A stretch of DNA of 64,000 nucleotides from Streptomyces sp. MNU76 (GTDB lineage: Bacteria; Actinomycetota; Actinomycetes; Streptomycetales; Streptomycetaceae): NCBI RefSeq assembly GCF_020982545.1, contig NZ_JAJKLK010000019.1:806001-870000 (forward strand), read 5' to 3'. The notes below the pieces were generated by a model. It had not been told where the DNA came from. It searched no databases and saw only the letters and a program-made list of their open reading frames with translations. The translations under genes were made by a program, and so were the position numbers. The number at the start of each line of letters is the position of its first letter. Within the stretch, counting starts at the first letter, position 1. Of the stretch, positions 25,825 to 34,050 are shown in pieces.

Positions 25825-26598
25825 CTACTGCGGCCCGTACTTCCGTCCCGTCTTCGAGCTGATCCCGCCCAGCAGCCCGCGCGGCACCACCTTCACCACA
25901 CCCATCAGCGCCTTGTAGCGGGGGTCCGGGATGGAGACGGACCTGCCGCGGGAGAGGTCGGCGAGCGCGGCGGTGACGAGCTTGTCGGCGTCGAGCCACA
26001 TCCAGGAGGGGATGCTGTCGGTGCCCATGCCGGCCCGCTCGTGGAACTCGGTCCGGACGAAGCCGGGGCAGAGAGCCATCAGCCGCACCCCGGTCCCGGC
26101 CAGATCACGCGCGGCACCCTGAGTGAACTGCACGACCCACGCCTTCGACGCCCCGTACGTGCCGCGCGGCACGAAGGCCGCCACGGACGCCACGTTCACC
26201 ACACCGCCCCGGCCTCGCTCGCGCATGGCCTCGGTGGCCGCCGAGGTCAGACGCAGGACCGCCTCGCAGTGGACCTTGAGCATCCGCAGCTCGTCGGCCA
26301 TGGCGACGTCGAGGAAGCGGCCCTTGTTGCCGAAGCCGGCGTTGTTGATCAGCAGGTCGACCGGGTTCTTGCGGTCCGCCAGCCGCCGCGCCACCGTCTC
26401 GATGCCGTCGTCCTCCGCGAGGTCCGCCGTCAGCACCTCCGCCTCGATGCCGTGCCGGTCGTGCAGCTCGGTCGCCTGCTCCCGCAGCCGCTTGGTGTCC
26501 CGCGCCACCAGCACCAGGTTGTGCCCGTCCGCCGCCAGCCGCCGCGCGAAGGCGGCACCGATCCCCGCGGTCGATCCCGTAATCAGAGCCGTTGTCAT
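25825..26598 (-). CDS. Short-chain dehydrogenase/reductase
   Basis: NAD(P)-dependent oxidoreductase of the classical SDR family, 257 residues. The cofactor loop is TGSTAGIGAAFARRL (TGxxxGIG), the NNAG motif is in LLINNAGFGNKG, the catalytic Ser in VNVASVAAFVP, and YGASK carries Tyr and Lys. The substrate is unknown. ATG at 26598 has no Shine-Dalgarno site. TACGCT ends six bases before it on the coding strand, so a leaderless transcript is probable. Confidence 0.9.
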   Translation of the reverse strand: MTTALITGSTAGIGAAFARRLAADGHNLVLVARDTKRLREQATELHDRHGIEAEVLTADLAEDDGIETVARRLADRKNPVDLLINNAGFGNKGRFLDVAMADELRMLKVHCEAVLRLTSAATEAMRERGRGGVVNVASVAAFVPRGTYGASKAWVVQFTQGAARDLAGTGVRLMALCPGFVRTEFHERAGMGTDSIPSWMWLDADKLVTAALADLSRGRSVSIPDPRYKALMGVVKVVPRGLLGGISSKTGRKYGPQ

Positions 26599-26650
26599 GG
26601 CCCAAGCGTAGTGACCGGGACCGCGCGGGTCCGATTGCTCCACCGCACGT

Positions 26651-27406
26651 TCACCAGCGACTTCGCCGACACCTCGGTGAACACCCGCACCGCTGTGCCA
26701 CCTTCACCGGCACCCCGCCCCGCACCGCCCGCACCGGCCCGTCACCCCGCGCCGCCACGTGCCTCCGCGCGATCTCCAGCACTTCCGGATGCAAGGCCTC
26801 GTCCGCCGCCAACAGCCTCGGCAGCAGGGAGTGTTGATCCATCATGGCGCGGAAGACGAGCGCCACGGTGACATCGTGGTCGGGCCGGTGGACGATCTCG
26901 ATCGGATCGCCCGCGCTGATCTCGCCCGGCCGGATCACCCGCAGATACGCGCCGGGCGCGCCCTGGCGCGTGAAGCGCTTGACCCAGCCCCGTTCGCCCA
27001 GGTGGCGCTGGAAGTTGAGACAGGGGACGCGACCGGAGGTGACCTCCAGGACCACCTCGGAGCCGATCCGCCAGCGTTCGCCGACGAGGGCGCCGGAGAC
27101 GTCGAGGCCCTGAGTGGTGAGGTTCTCGCCGAACACCCCGCTGGGCAGGGTGCGGCCCAGTTCGCGTTCCCAGCCGTCCAGGTCCTCCCGGGCGAAGGCG
27201 TAGACCGCCTGGTCGTCGCCGCCGTGATGCCGGGTGTTGCACACCGCGTCCCCGGCCACGCCGCTGGCGCCTACCCCCTTCGGTCCGGGCGCCGCCACCC
27301 GCACCGGCCCGTCCACCGGCCGCTTGTCGATGCCCGAGACCTTCTTCGACTCCTCCACGACGTCGACGGCTCTGGCCCGGCCCACATTCAGTGACAGAAG
27401 CTTCAT
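26651..27406 (-). CDS. MOSC-domain protein (YiiM-like)
   Basis: MOSC proteins bind molybdenum-cofactor sulfur via a conserved cysteine. This one is the stand-alone YiiM type and probably handles N-hydroxylated or similar compounds; that is by family only. Motifs: HHGGDDQAVYAFAREDLDGW, GVFGENLTTQGLDVSGALVG, and the cysteine in VTSGRVPCLNFQRHLG. The last dozen residues are basic and cysteine-rich (RCGCSPRCRR), which is unlike the family and may reflect a frame slip near the end. ATG 27406 is leaderless, with TACGGT six bases upstream. It is divergent from the LysR gene. Confidence 0.85.
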   Translation of the reverse strand: MKLLSLNVGRARAVDVVEESKKVSGIDKRPVDGPVRVAAPGPKGVGASGVAGDAVCNTRHHGGDDQAVYAFAREDLDGWERELGRTLPSGVFGENLTTQGLDVSGALVGERWRIGSEVVLEVTSGRVPCLNFQRHLGERGWVKRFTRQGAPGAYLRVIRPGEISAGDPIEIVHRPDHDVTVALVFRAMMDQHSLLPRLLAADEALHPEVLEIARRHVAARGDGPVRAVRGGVPVKVAQRCGCSPRCRRSRW

Positions 27407-27486
27407 ACCGGCACCGTAGGCGCGCACGGTCAAAGCGTCGACGCAATATCCGGCACGCGGTCCAAGCCCCGCTTATGCTCGACCGC
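27407..27486. promoter_or_regulatory. Divergent leaderless promoter region
   Basis: Only 80 bp separate the two divergent starts. Minus strand: TACGGT six bases before ATG 27406. Plus strand: TATGCT (27474-27479) seven bases before GTG 27487. The two promoters must share this space, and the LysR protein is the obvious candidate regulator. Confidence 0.5.
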
Positions 27487-28389
27487 GTGATCGAGGCCCG
27501 TCATCTCCGCGTCCTGCGCGCCGTCGCCACCACCGGCTCGTTCTCCGCCGCCGGCCGGGAACTCGGCTGCACCCAGCCCGCCGTCAGCCAGCAGATGAAG
27601 GCGCTCGAAGCCTCTGTCGGCACCCCGCTGCTGGTCCGCACCGGCCGGAAGATGCGGCTGACCCAGGCGGGCGAGGCGCTGGTACGGCACGCGGCCGGCA
27701 TCCTCGCCGGGCTCACCGCGGCGGAGGAGGAGGTCGCCGCCATCGCCGGGCTGCGCGCCGGACGGGTCCGCCTGGTCTCCTTCCCCAGCGGCAGCTCCAC
27801 CCTGGTGCCCACCGCCCTGGCGGCCCTGCGCGCCGATCACCCCGGAACCCGGGTCTCCCTGGAGGAGGCCGAGCCGCCGCGGTCGGTCGAGATGCTGCGC
27901 GACGGCGACTGCGACATCGCGCTCGCCTTCCGCTACGAGGGCGCCCTGGGAGCAGAGGAGGGGGAGTGGGACGACCTGGTCGTGCGCCCCCTGCTCACCG
28001 ACCGGCTCGTCGGGCTCGTCCCGCAGCGGCACCGGCTGGCCCGGGCGCGCTCCATCGGCATCGGCGAACTAGCCGGGGAATCCTGGATCGCCGGCTGCCC
28101 GCGCTGCCGGGGGCAACTGGTCCGGGTCTGCGAGAGCGCGGGCTTCACGCCCCGTATCGACTTCGCGACCGACGACTACCCGGCGGTGGTCGGACTGGTG
28201 GGCGCGGGGCTGGGCGTGGCCGTGCTGCCGGAGCTGGCCGTGGAGTCCGTACGCCCCAAGGGCGTGCGCACGGTGTCGGTCGAGCCGGCGGTGCACCGGG
28301 AGATCGTGGCGCTCACCCTGCCCGACCTGGCCCTCGTGCCCACGGTCGCGGCGACGCTGGACCGGCTGGCCGGAGCGGCCGCGCGCTAG
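27487..28389 (+). CDS. LysR-family transcriptional regulator
   Basis: A 300-residue LTTR. The HTH is EARHLRVLRAVATTGSFSAA, then CTQPAVSQQMKALEASVG. The effector domain includes FPSGSSTLVPTALAALR, LVPQRHRLARARSIGIGELA and VGLVGAGLGVAVLPELAVE. GTG 27487 is chosen for the leaderless -10 upstream and because IEARHLRVLRAV is the family's normal beginning; ATG 27475 is the alternative. It probably controls itself or the divergent MOSC gene. Confidence 0.9.
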   Translation: MIEARHLRVLRAVATTGSFSAAGRELGCTQPAVSQQMKALEASVGTPLLVRTGRKMRLTQAGEALVRHAAGILAGLTAAEEEVAAIAGLRAGRVRLVSFPSGSSTLVPTALAALRADHPGTRVSLEEAEPPRSVEMLRDGDCDIALAFRYEGALGAEEGEWDDLVVRPLLTDRLVGLVPQRHRLARARSIGIGELAGESWIAGCPRCRGQLVRVCESAGFTPRIDFATDDYPAVVGLVGAGLGVAVLPELAVESVRPKGVRTVSVEPAVHREIVALTLPDLALVPTVAATLDRLAGAAAR

Positions 28390-28414
28390 CGCCATGCGCT
28401 GAAGAAACGTTCTT

Positions 28415-28744
28415 TCATGTATCCGAACCGCTGTCGCTCCCGGACGCGGACGCCGTCACCAGTCGGTGCCTGGCCCTGCCCATGAGCTCCTCGCGCTCGT
28501 CCTCGGTCAGCCCGCCCCACACGCCGTACGGCTCGCGCACCGCCAGGGCGTGGGCCGCGCACTGCGCGCGTACCGGGCATCGCATGCAGACCTCTTTGGC
28601 CGAGTTCTCACGAGCGCTCCGTGCCGCACCGCGTTCTCCTTCGGGATGGAAGAAGAGCGAGCTGTCGACCCCACGGCAGGCCGCGAGGAGCTGCCAGTCC
28701 CACAGATCAGCGTTCGGTCCGGGAAGGCGGGAGAAATCTGCCAT
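28415..28744 (-). CDS. WhiB-like iron-sulfur regulator
   Basis: Wbl protein, 109 residues, a small 4Fe-4S transcription regulator restricted to actinobacteria. The cluster ligands are Cys23, Cys53, Cys56 and Cys62 (AACRG and VCMRCPVRAQC). The G(V/I)WGG turn is PYGVWGGLTEDERE at about 72-85, followed by a basic helix. AAGGGG precedes ATG. It is convergent with the LysR gene and divergent from bldM across an AT-rich 390-bp region. In S. coelicolor a Wbl gene sits beside bldM in the same way (recollection). Which Wbl class it belongs to I cannot say. Confidence 0.93.
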   Translation of the reverse strand: MADFSRLPGPNADLWDWQLLAACRGVDSSLFFHPEGERGAARSARENSAKEVCMRCPVRAQCAAHALAVREPYGVWGGLTEDEREELMGRARHRLVTASASGSDSGSDT

Positions 28745-28973
28745 TGCGTGTCCCCTTGTTGCCGTTCTGGGAGGAGATAGTGCCCATGACCGTACATCGA
28801 CTATCTAAGAAGATGAAAATATGACTCATTGCGAATCTAGCCTCAAACACCAATAAATGGGAACAAAAACGTCTAAATGGGGCATAGGTTGTGATGAAAC
28901 GTTGAGGGTCCGCCGCGCATGTCTGCACCGTGTCCGCCCCCTCACGTAGAGTGCCGAAGGTGACCAGCCATCC
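28745..28973. promoter_or_regulatory. AT-rich divergent control region, WhiB-like gene/bldM
   Basis: The stretch 28790-28890 is strikingly A/T-rich for this genome and holds several TAnnnT boxes on both strands. No ORF is credible. It probably carries the promoter of the WhiB-like gene and upstream sites for bldM. Confidence 0.55.
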
Positions 28974-29001
28974 CGTAACTCTTTCGAGTGACCGTCGTTG
29001 A
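28974..29001 (+). promoter_or_regulatory. Sigma-BldN-type promoter of bldM
   Basis: CGTAAC at 28974-28979, a 16-bp spacer, and CGTTGA at 28996-29001. This matches exactly the sigma-BldN consensus as I remember it, and bldM is the classic target. The leader to ATG 29137 is about 130 nt. Confidence 0.85.
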
Positions 29002-29136
29002 GACGGGCGGAGGCGGTTGAGAGAACAAGCGCTCGGGCAGGCGTTCGTGTCCGCTCGTGAGTGTCGACCGCACAGGTGACGATTTCGTACCAGCCTGGAG
29101 GCTCAAGGTGACGCGCATCAGCTGCGGAGGGCGGCC

Positions 29137-29748
29137 ATGACATCCGTCCTCGTCTGCGACGACTCCCCGCTTGCCCGAGAGGCGCTGCGCCGCGCGGTGG
29201 CGACCGTGCCCGGCGTCGAGCGCGTGACCACGGCGGCCAACGGCGAGGAAGTCCTCCGCCGCTGGGGGGCCGACCGCTCGGACCTGATTCTGATGGACGT
29301 ACGCATGCCCGGTCTGGGCGGCGTCGAGACCGTACGGCGGCTGCTGTCCGCCGACCCCGGGGCGCGCATCATCATGCTGACCGTCGCCGAGGACCTGGAC
29401 GGCGTGGCCCTCGCGGTTGCCGCCGGCGCACGGGGCTATCTGCACAAGGACGCCTCCCGCGCGGAGCTGCGCGCCACGGTGACGCAGGCCCTCGCCGACC
29501 CGACCTGGCGGCTCGCCCCGCGCCGGCTGCGCTCCGCCGAGATGGGGGCCGCGCCGACGCTCACCGCGCGGGAGATCCAGGTCCTGGAGGGCATGAGTCA
29601 CGGCCGCTCCAACGCCGAGATCGGTCGCGAGCTGTTCCTCTCCGAGGACACGGTCAAGACCCACGCCCGGCGCCTGTTCAAGAAGCTCGGCGCCTCGGAC
29701 CGCGCGCACGCGGTGGCGCTCGGCTTCCGCTGGGGTCTGGTCCGCTGA
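29137..29748 (+). CDS. bldM: Response-regulator-like developmental regulator BldM
   Basis: Transcription factor needed for aerial growth in Streptomyces; known to act as a homodimer and as a heterodimer with WhiI. 203 residues. The receiver domain has Asp54 in LILMDVRMPG, but the other pocket residues are atypical and there is no partner kinase. The LuxR-type HTH is LTAREIQVLEGMSHGRSNAE and GRELFLSEDTVKTHARRL. The sigma-BldN promoter and neighbouring sigma and guaB genes support the name. Confidence 0.95.
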   Translation: MTSVLVCDDSPLAREALRRAVATVPGVERVTTAANGEEVLRRWGADRSDLILMDVRMPGLGGVETVRRLLSADPGARIIMLTVAEDLDGVALAVAAGARGYLHKDASRAELRATVTQALADPTWRLAPRRLRSAEMGAAPTLTAREIQVLEGMSHGRSNAEIGRELFLSEDTVKTHARRLFKKLGASDRAHAVALGFRWGLVR

Positions 29749-29926
29749 GTGGACCGTGCCGGGGGTGGTCCCCCACGAGGAAGGAGCCCCGCCTGCCGCA
29801 CGGCCGGCGGGGGTGACGAGACGATCCGCCGGGTGCCCGCTGCTCGTTTCGCCGCGGATGCCGCATCCTTGAGGTGTGGAGTCCCTAGGGGAGCAGTCGA
29901 ACGAGCGGGAGGGGAGGGCGCAGGAG

Positions 29927-30592
29927 ATGAGTTCCGGCGCGCCTGCTCATAACGCTTCGGTGCACAACCATGGACGTGGCGCCACGGACCGGACGGCCGC
30001 AAGGCACCATGGACCGATGCGCGACGACGAGACGACAGTGATCGGTGCGCTCGTGCATCGCGCGGTCGACGGGGACGAGCAGGCCACGCACGATCTGCTC
30101 GCCCATGTCCACCCGTTGGCGCTGCGCTACTGCCGCACCCGTCTGTCCCGGCTGCCGGGCGACGCACGGCACTTCGTGGAGGACCTGGCCCAGGAGGTCT
30201 GTGTCGCCGTCCTCCTCGCGCTGCCGCGCTACAAGGACACCGGAAGGCCGTTCGAGGCGTTCGTCTTCGCCATCGCCGGCCACAAGGTCGCCGACCTCCA
30301 GCGGGCCGCGATGCGCCACCCCGGATCGACGGCCGTCCCCTCGGACGAGATGCCGGAGCGCCCCGACGACTCCCTCGGCCCCGAGGAGCGCGCCCTGCTC
30401 AGCAGCGACGCCGAGTGGGCCAAGAAGCTCCTGGCCAACCTCCCCGAGAACCAGCGGGAGCTGCTGCTGCTGAGGATCGCGGTGGGGCTCACGGCCGAGG
30501 AGACCGGACAGATGCTGGGGATGTCACCGGGTGCGGTCCGGGTCGCCCAGCACCGGGCACTGAGCAGACTCCGGGCGCTGGCGGAGCAGTAG
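29927..30592 (+). CDS. shbA: ECF sigma factor ShbA/SigD
   Basis: ECF-type sigma factor. The orthologue in S. griseus drives transcription of the principal sigma gene hrdB, and the mycobacterial relative is SigD next to guaB2. Sigma-2: DLLAHVHPLALRYCRTRL, VEDLAQEVCVAVLLALPRY, FEAFVFAIAGHKVADLQR. Sigma-4: LLANLPENQRELLLLRI, LTAEETGQMLGMSPGAVRVAQHRAL. ATG 29927 follows GGGAGGG; GTG 29876 and ATG 30017 are alternatives. The product is about 221 residues. No anti-sigma gene adjoins. The name rests on the bldM-sigma-guaB-guaB3 order. Confidence 0.85.
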   Translation: MSSGAPAHNASVHNHGRGATDRTAARHHGPMRDDETTVIGALVHRAVDGDEQATHDLLAHVHPLALRYCRTRLSRLPGDARHFVEDLAQEVCVAVLLALPRYKDTGRPFEAFVFAIAGHKVADLQRAAMRHPGSTAVPSDEMPERPDDSLGPEERALLSSDAEWAKKLLANLPENQRELLLLRIAVGLTAEETGQMLGMSPGAVRVAQHRALSRLRALAEQ

Positions 30593-30613
30593 CCGCGGTC
30601 GCACGGGCCTCGG

Positions 30614-30645
30614 GGCGCCCCGTATGAACACGCGGGGCGCCTTTT
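30614..30645 (+). terminator. Terminator after shbA
   Basis: Stem GGCGCCCCG with CGGGGCGCC around a 10-base loop, followed by TTTT. Confidence 0.85.
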
Positions 30646-30754
30646 CCGTACGAACATACGAAGCCCGGCAGTACTTCGTACCGTGGAATGTGTGCCCCGC
30701 GCTTCCCGTTAGCATGGACATCCGCACCGATCAAGGCCATTTGGGGAAGGTGTC

Positions 30755-32257
30755 ATGACTGCCAACGTCGACGGAGTGCCCGGAAAGTTCGCGACTCTCG
30801 GGCTCACCTACGACGACGTGCTGCTGCTGCCGGGTGCATCCGAGGTGCTCCCGAACGCGGTCGACACCTCGTCCCGGATCTCCCGCAACGTCCGCGTGAA
30901 CATCCCGCTGCTCTCCGCCGCCATGGACAAGGTCACCGAGTCCCGTATGGCGATCGCGATGGCCCGCCAGGGCGGCGTCGGTGTGCTGCACCGCAACCTC
31001 TCCGTCGAGGACCAGGTCAACCAGGTCGACCTCGTGAAGCGCTCCGAGTCCGGGATGGTCACCGACCCGATCACGGTCAACCCGGACGCGACGCTGGCCG
31101 AGGCCGACGCGCTGTGCGCCAAGTTCCGCATCAGCGGCGTGCCCGTCACCGACGGCAACAAGAAGCTTCTCGGCATCGTCACCAACCGCGACATGGCCTT
31201 CGAGACCGACCGCTCCCGTCAGGTGCGTGAGGTCATGACCCCGATGCCGCTGGTCACCGGCCATGTCGGCATCTCCGGCACCGACGCCATGGAGCTGCTG
31301 CGCCGCCACAAGATCGAGAAGCTTCCGCTGGTCGACGAGGCAGGCGTCCTCAAGGGCCTCATCACGGTCAAGGACTTCGTCAAGGCCGAGCAGTACCCGA
31401 ACGCGGCCAAGGACGCCGAGGGCCGTCTGATCGTCGGCGCCGCCGTGGGCGCCAGCCCCGAGGCGCTGGAGCGGGCCCAGGCGCTCGCCGAGGCGGGGGT
31501 GGACTTCCTGGTCGTCGACACCTCGCACGGCCACAACAGCAACGCCCTCAGTTGGATGTCGAAGATCAAGTCCAGCGTCGGCGTCGACGTGATCGGCGGC
31601 AACGTCGCCACCCGCGACGGCGCCCAAGCCCTGATCGACGCCGGTGTCGACGGCATCAAGGTCGGCGTCGGCCCCGGCTCGATCTGTACGACTCGGGTGG
31701 TCGCCGGTATCGGCGTCCCGCAGGTCACCGCCATCTACGAGGCGTCCCTCGCCGCCCGCCCGGCCGGGGTCCCGCTGATCGGCGACGGCGGTCTGCAGTA
31801 CTCCGGCGACATCGGCAAGGCGCTCGCCGCCGGCGCCGACACCGTGATGCTGGGCAGCCTCCTCGCCGGCTGCGAGGAGTCGCCCGGCGAGCTGCAGTTC
31901 ATCAACGGCAAGCAGTTCAAGTCGTACCGGGGCATGGGTTCGCTGGGCGCGATGCAGTCCCGCGGCCAGGGCCGGTCGTACTCGAAGGACCGCTACTTCC
32001 AGGCCGAGGTCGCCGCCGACGACAAGCTCGTGCCCGAGGGCATCGAGGGCCAGGTGCCCTACCGCGGTCCGCTGGCGAACGTCCTGCACCAGCTCGTCGG
32101 CGGTCTGCGCCAGACCATGGGCTATGTGGGCGCTGCCACCATCGAGGAGATGGAGACCAAGGGCCGGTTCGTCCGGATCACCTCCGCGGGCCTCAAGGAG
32201 AGCCACCCGCACGACATCCAGATGACGGTCGAGGCGCCGAACTACAGCCGTAAGTAA
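30755..32257 (+). CDS. guaB: IMP dehydrogenase
   Basis: NAD-dependent oxidation of IMP to XMP, the committed step to GMP. 500 residues with a (beta/alpha)8 barrel and a CBS-domain insert (about residues 100-220; GHVGISGTDAMELLRRHKIE, LVDEAGVLKGLITVKD). The catalytic cysteine is in GPGSICTTRVV near residue 311, and the flap is SKDRYFQAE. ATG follows GGGGAAGG. The related guaB3 gene follows after a terminator-like hairpin. Confidence 0.96.
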   Translation: MTANVDGVPGKFATLGLTYDDVLLLPGASEVLPNAVDTSSRISRNVRVNIPLLSAAMDKVTESRMAIAMARQGGVGVLHRNLSVEDQVNQVDLVKRSESGMVTDPITVNPDATLAEADALCAKFRISGVPVTDGNKKLLGIVTNRDMAFETDRSRQVREVMTPMPLVTGHVGISGTDAMELLRRHKIEKLPLVDEAGVLKGLITVKDFVKAEQYPNAAKDAEGRLIVGAAVGASPEALERAQALAEAGVDFLVVDTSHGHNSNALSWMSKIKSSVGVDVIGGNVATRDGAQALIDAGVDGIKVGVGPGSICTTRVVAGIGVPQVTAIYEASLAARPAGVPLIGDGGLQYSGDIGKALAAGADTVMLGSLLAGCEESPGELQFINGKQFKSYRGMGSLGAMQSRGQGRSYSKDRYFQAEVAADDKLVPEGIEGQVPYRGPLANVLHQLVGGLRQTMGYVGAATIEEMETKGRFVRITSAGLKESHPHDIQMTVEAPNYSRK

Positions 32258-32286
32258 CAGCCGCAAGCAGTCGGCACCCTGCTCCA

Positions 32287-32315
32287 GGGCGGTTCCGGGG
32301 ACTCCGGAACCGCCC
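32287..32315 (+). terminator. Hairpin between guaB and guaB3
   Basis: Twelve-bp stem (GGGCGGTTCCGG and complement) with a five-base loop. Probably a terminator or attenuating hairpin for guaB. Confidence 0.75.
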
Positions 32316-32374
32316 TCGGCGTGCCCGTCGGCGATACTGGTAGACGCTGAACGCATCAGGGAAAGGCCACAGAC

Positions 32375-33499
32375 GTGACTGAGATCGAGATCGGGCGCGG
32401 CAAGCGCGGCCGCCGGGCGTACGCCTTCGACGACATCGCCGTCGTCCCCAGCCGCCGTACGCGGGACCCGAAGGAGGTCTCGATCGCCTGGCAGATCGAC
32501 GCCTACCGCTTCGAGCTGCCGTTCCTGGCCGCCCCCATGGACTCGGTCGTCTCCCCGGCCACCGCGATCCGCATCGGAGAGATGGGCGGCCTCGGCGTCC
32601 TGAACCTGGAAGGTCTCTGGACCCGGTACGAGGACCCGCAGCCGCTGCTCGACGAGATCACCGGCCTGCCCGTCGAGGCCGCGACCCGTCGCCTCCAGGA
32701 GATCTACGCCGCTCCCATCAAGGAGGAGCTGATCGGGCAGCGCATCAAGGAGGTGCGCGACTCGGGCGTCGTGACCGCCGCCGCGCTCTCCCCGCAGCGC
32801 ACCGCCCAGTTCTCCAAGGCCGTCGTGGACGCGGGCGTCGACATCTTCGTCATCCGCGGCACGACCGTGTCGGCGGAGCACGTCTCCGGTTCGCACGAGC
32901 CGCTGAACCTGAAGCAGTTCATCTACGAGCTGGACGTCCCCGTGATCGTCGGCGGCTGCGCCACCTACACGGCCGCCCTGCACCTGATGCGCACCGGCGC
33001 GGCCGGTGTCCTCGTCGGCTTCGGCGGCGGCGCCGCGCACACCACGCGCAACGTCCTCGGCATTCGGGTCCCGATGGCGACGGCGGTGGCCGACGTCGCC
33101 GCGGCCCGTCGGGACTACATGGACGAGTCCGGCGGCCGGTACGTGCACGTCATCGCCGACGGTGGCGTGGGCTGGTCCGGCGACATCCCCAAGGCGATCG
33201 CCTGCGGCGCGGACGCGGTGATGATGGGCTCGCCGCTGGCCCGCGCGACGGACGCGCCCGGCAAGGGCAACCACTGGGGCATGGAGGCGGTGAACGAGGA
33301 GCTGCCGCGCGGCATGAAGGTCGACCTGGGGACCGTGGGGACGATCGAGGAGGTCCTCACGGGGCCGTCCCACACGCCCGACGGTTCCATGAACCTCTTC
33401 GGCGCGCTGCGGCGGGCGATGGCCACGACCGGGTACAGCGAGCTGAAGGAGTTCCAGCGGGTCGAGGTGACGGTGGCGGATTCGCCGCACATGCGGTGA
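32375..33499 (+). CDS. guaB3: GuaB3 family IMP dehydrogenase-related protein
   Basis: A 374-residue paralogue of IMP dehydrogenase, without the CBS insert, always near guaB in actinobacteria. The barrel is clear: DDIAVVPSRRTRDPKEVSIA, PFLAAPMDSVVSPATAIRIG, VHVIADGGVGWSGDIPKAIA. Where IMP dehydrogenase has the active-site SICTT, this protein has GFGGGAAHTTRNVLG, so the cysteine is replaced by histidine. The start GTG 32375 follows AAGG. The biochemical role in actinobacteria is unsettled; simple IMP dehydrogenase activity looks unlikely. Confidence 0.92.
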   Translation: MTEIEIGRGKRGRRAYAFDDIAVVPSRRTRDPKEVSIAWQIDAYRFELPFLAAPMDSVVSPATAIRIGEMGGLGVLNLEGLWTRYEDPQPLLDEITGLPVEAATRRLQEIYAAPIKEELIGQRIKEVRDSGVVTAAALSPQRTAQFSKAVVDAGVDIFVIRGTTVSAEHVSGSHEPLNLKQFIYELDVPVIVGGCATYTAALHLMRTGAAGVLVGFGGGAAHTTRNVLGIRVPMATAVADVAAARRDYMDESGGRYVHVIADGGVGWSGDIPKAIACGADAVMMGSPLARATDAPGKGNHWGMEAVNEELPRGMKVDLGTVGTIEEVLTGPSHTPDGSMNLFGALRRAMATTGYSELKEFQRVEVTVADSPHMR

Positions 33500-33526
33500 C
33501 GCTGCGCTTGGCTTGAGCAGGGCTTG

Positions 33527-33560
33527 GGGCTCGGTTGCCTTCGGGTGGCCGGGCCCTTTT
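33527..33560 (+). terminator. Intrinsic terminator after guaB3
   Basis: A 13-bp stem (GGGCTCGGTTGCC, loop TTCG, GGTGGCCGGGCCC) in which every pair forms if G-U is allowed, then TTTT. Confidence 0.8.
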
Positions 33561-33794
33561 GTGTGCCCAAGTGGGGTGGTGGGGGCGTGCGTTGTGGGGT
33601 GGGGGCGCGTGGGGGTGTTGGGGACGAATGTGGGCCGAATGGGCGTAGCCGGGCGATAGCGTTCGTGTCCGGCGCCCCAGTTCGGCTGGGAGCCCCCTTC
33701 CAAGGACCTGGTCCGGACCCCGCCCTCGGGGCCCGGCCCGATTCCGACGGACCGTCCACCGGGCTAATGGGCGGTGTCGTGGAAGGGGGCGCCC

Positions 33795-33890
33795 ATGGGA
33801 CGTCACCGCAAGCCCACCCGCTGGGACCGGCTCCGTCTTCGGATGGTGCAGTGCCGGAGGAGGTGGATCTTGCGGATTTTCGGATGGTGA
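33795..33890 (+). CDS. 31-residue arginine-rich peptide (possible)
   Basis: ATG 33795 is preceded by GGAAGGGGG at six-base spacing and opens MGRHRKPTRWDRLRLRM, ending RIFRW at TGA 33890. It is highly basic with five tryptophan/phenylalanine residues and no acidic cluster. It lies in a 550-bp gap between guaB3 and the minus-strand dehydrogenase. Apart from the ribosome site there is no supporting evidence, so it is a candidate small protein only. Confidence 0.35.
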   Translation: MGRHRKPTRWDRLRLRMVQCRRRWILRIFGW

Positions 33891-34050
33891 GCGGCCGCCC
33901 CCGCGCCAACTAGGGGCGGACACTCCGTGAACCATCCAGGAGCCTGCCGCAGCAGCCACTGCGGTGGGCTCCACCTGTTTCGTACGGTACCGGGGTGGGG
34001 CGGTGTATGCCACCAGCTCCGGAAGCCAGGGCTGTGTCGGGCGCCCCCTC

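Noticed and set aside
30731..33703. A 990-codon minus-strand ORF antisense to guaB and guaB3
   Set aside because: Entirely antisense to two certain enzymes, with shadow composition (Gly/Val/Asp/His/Arg).
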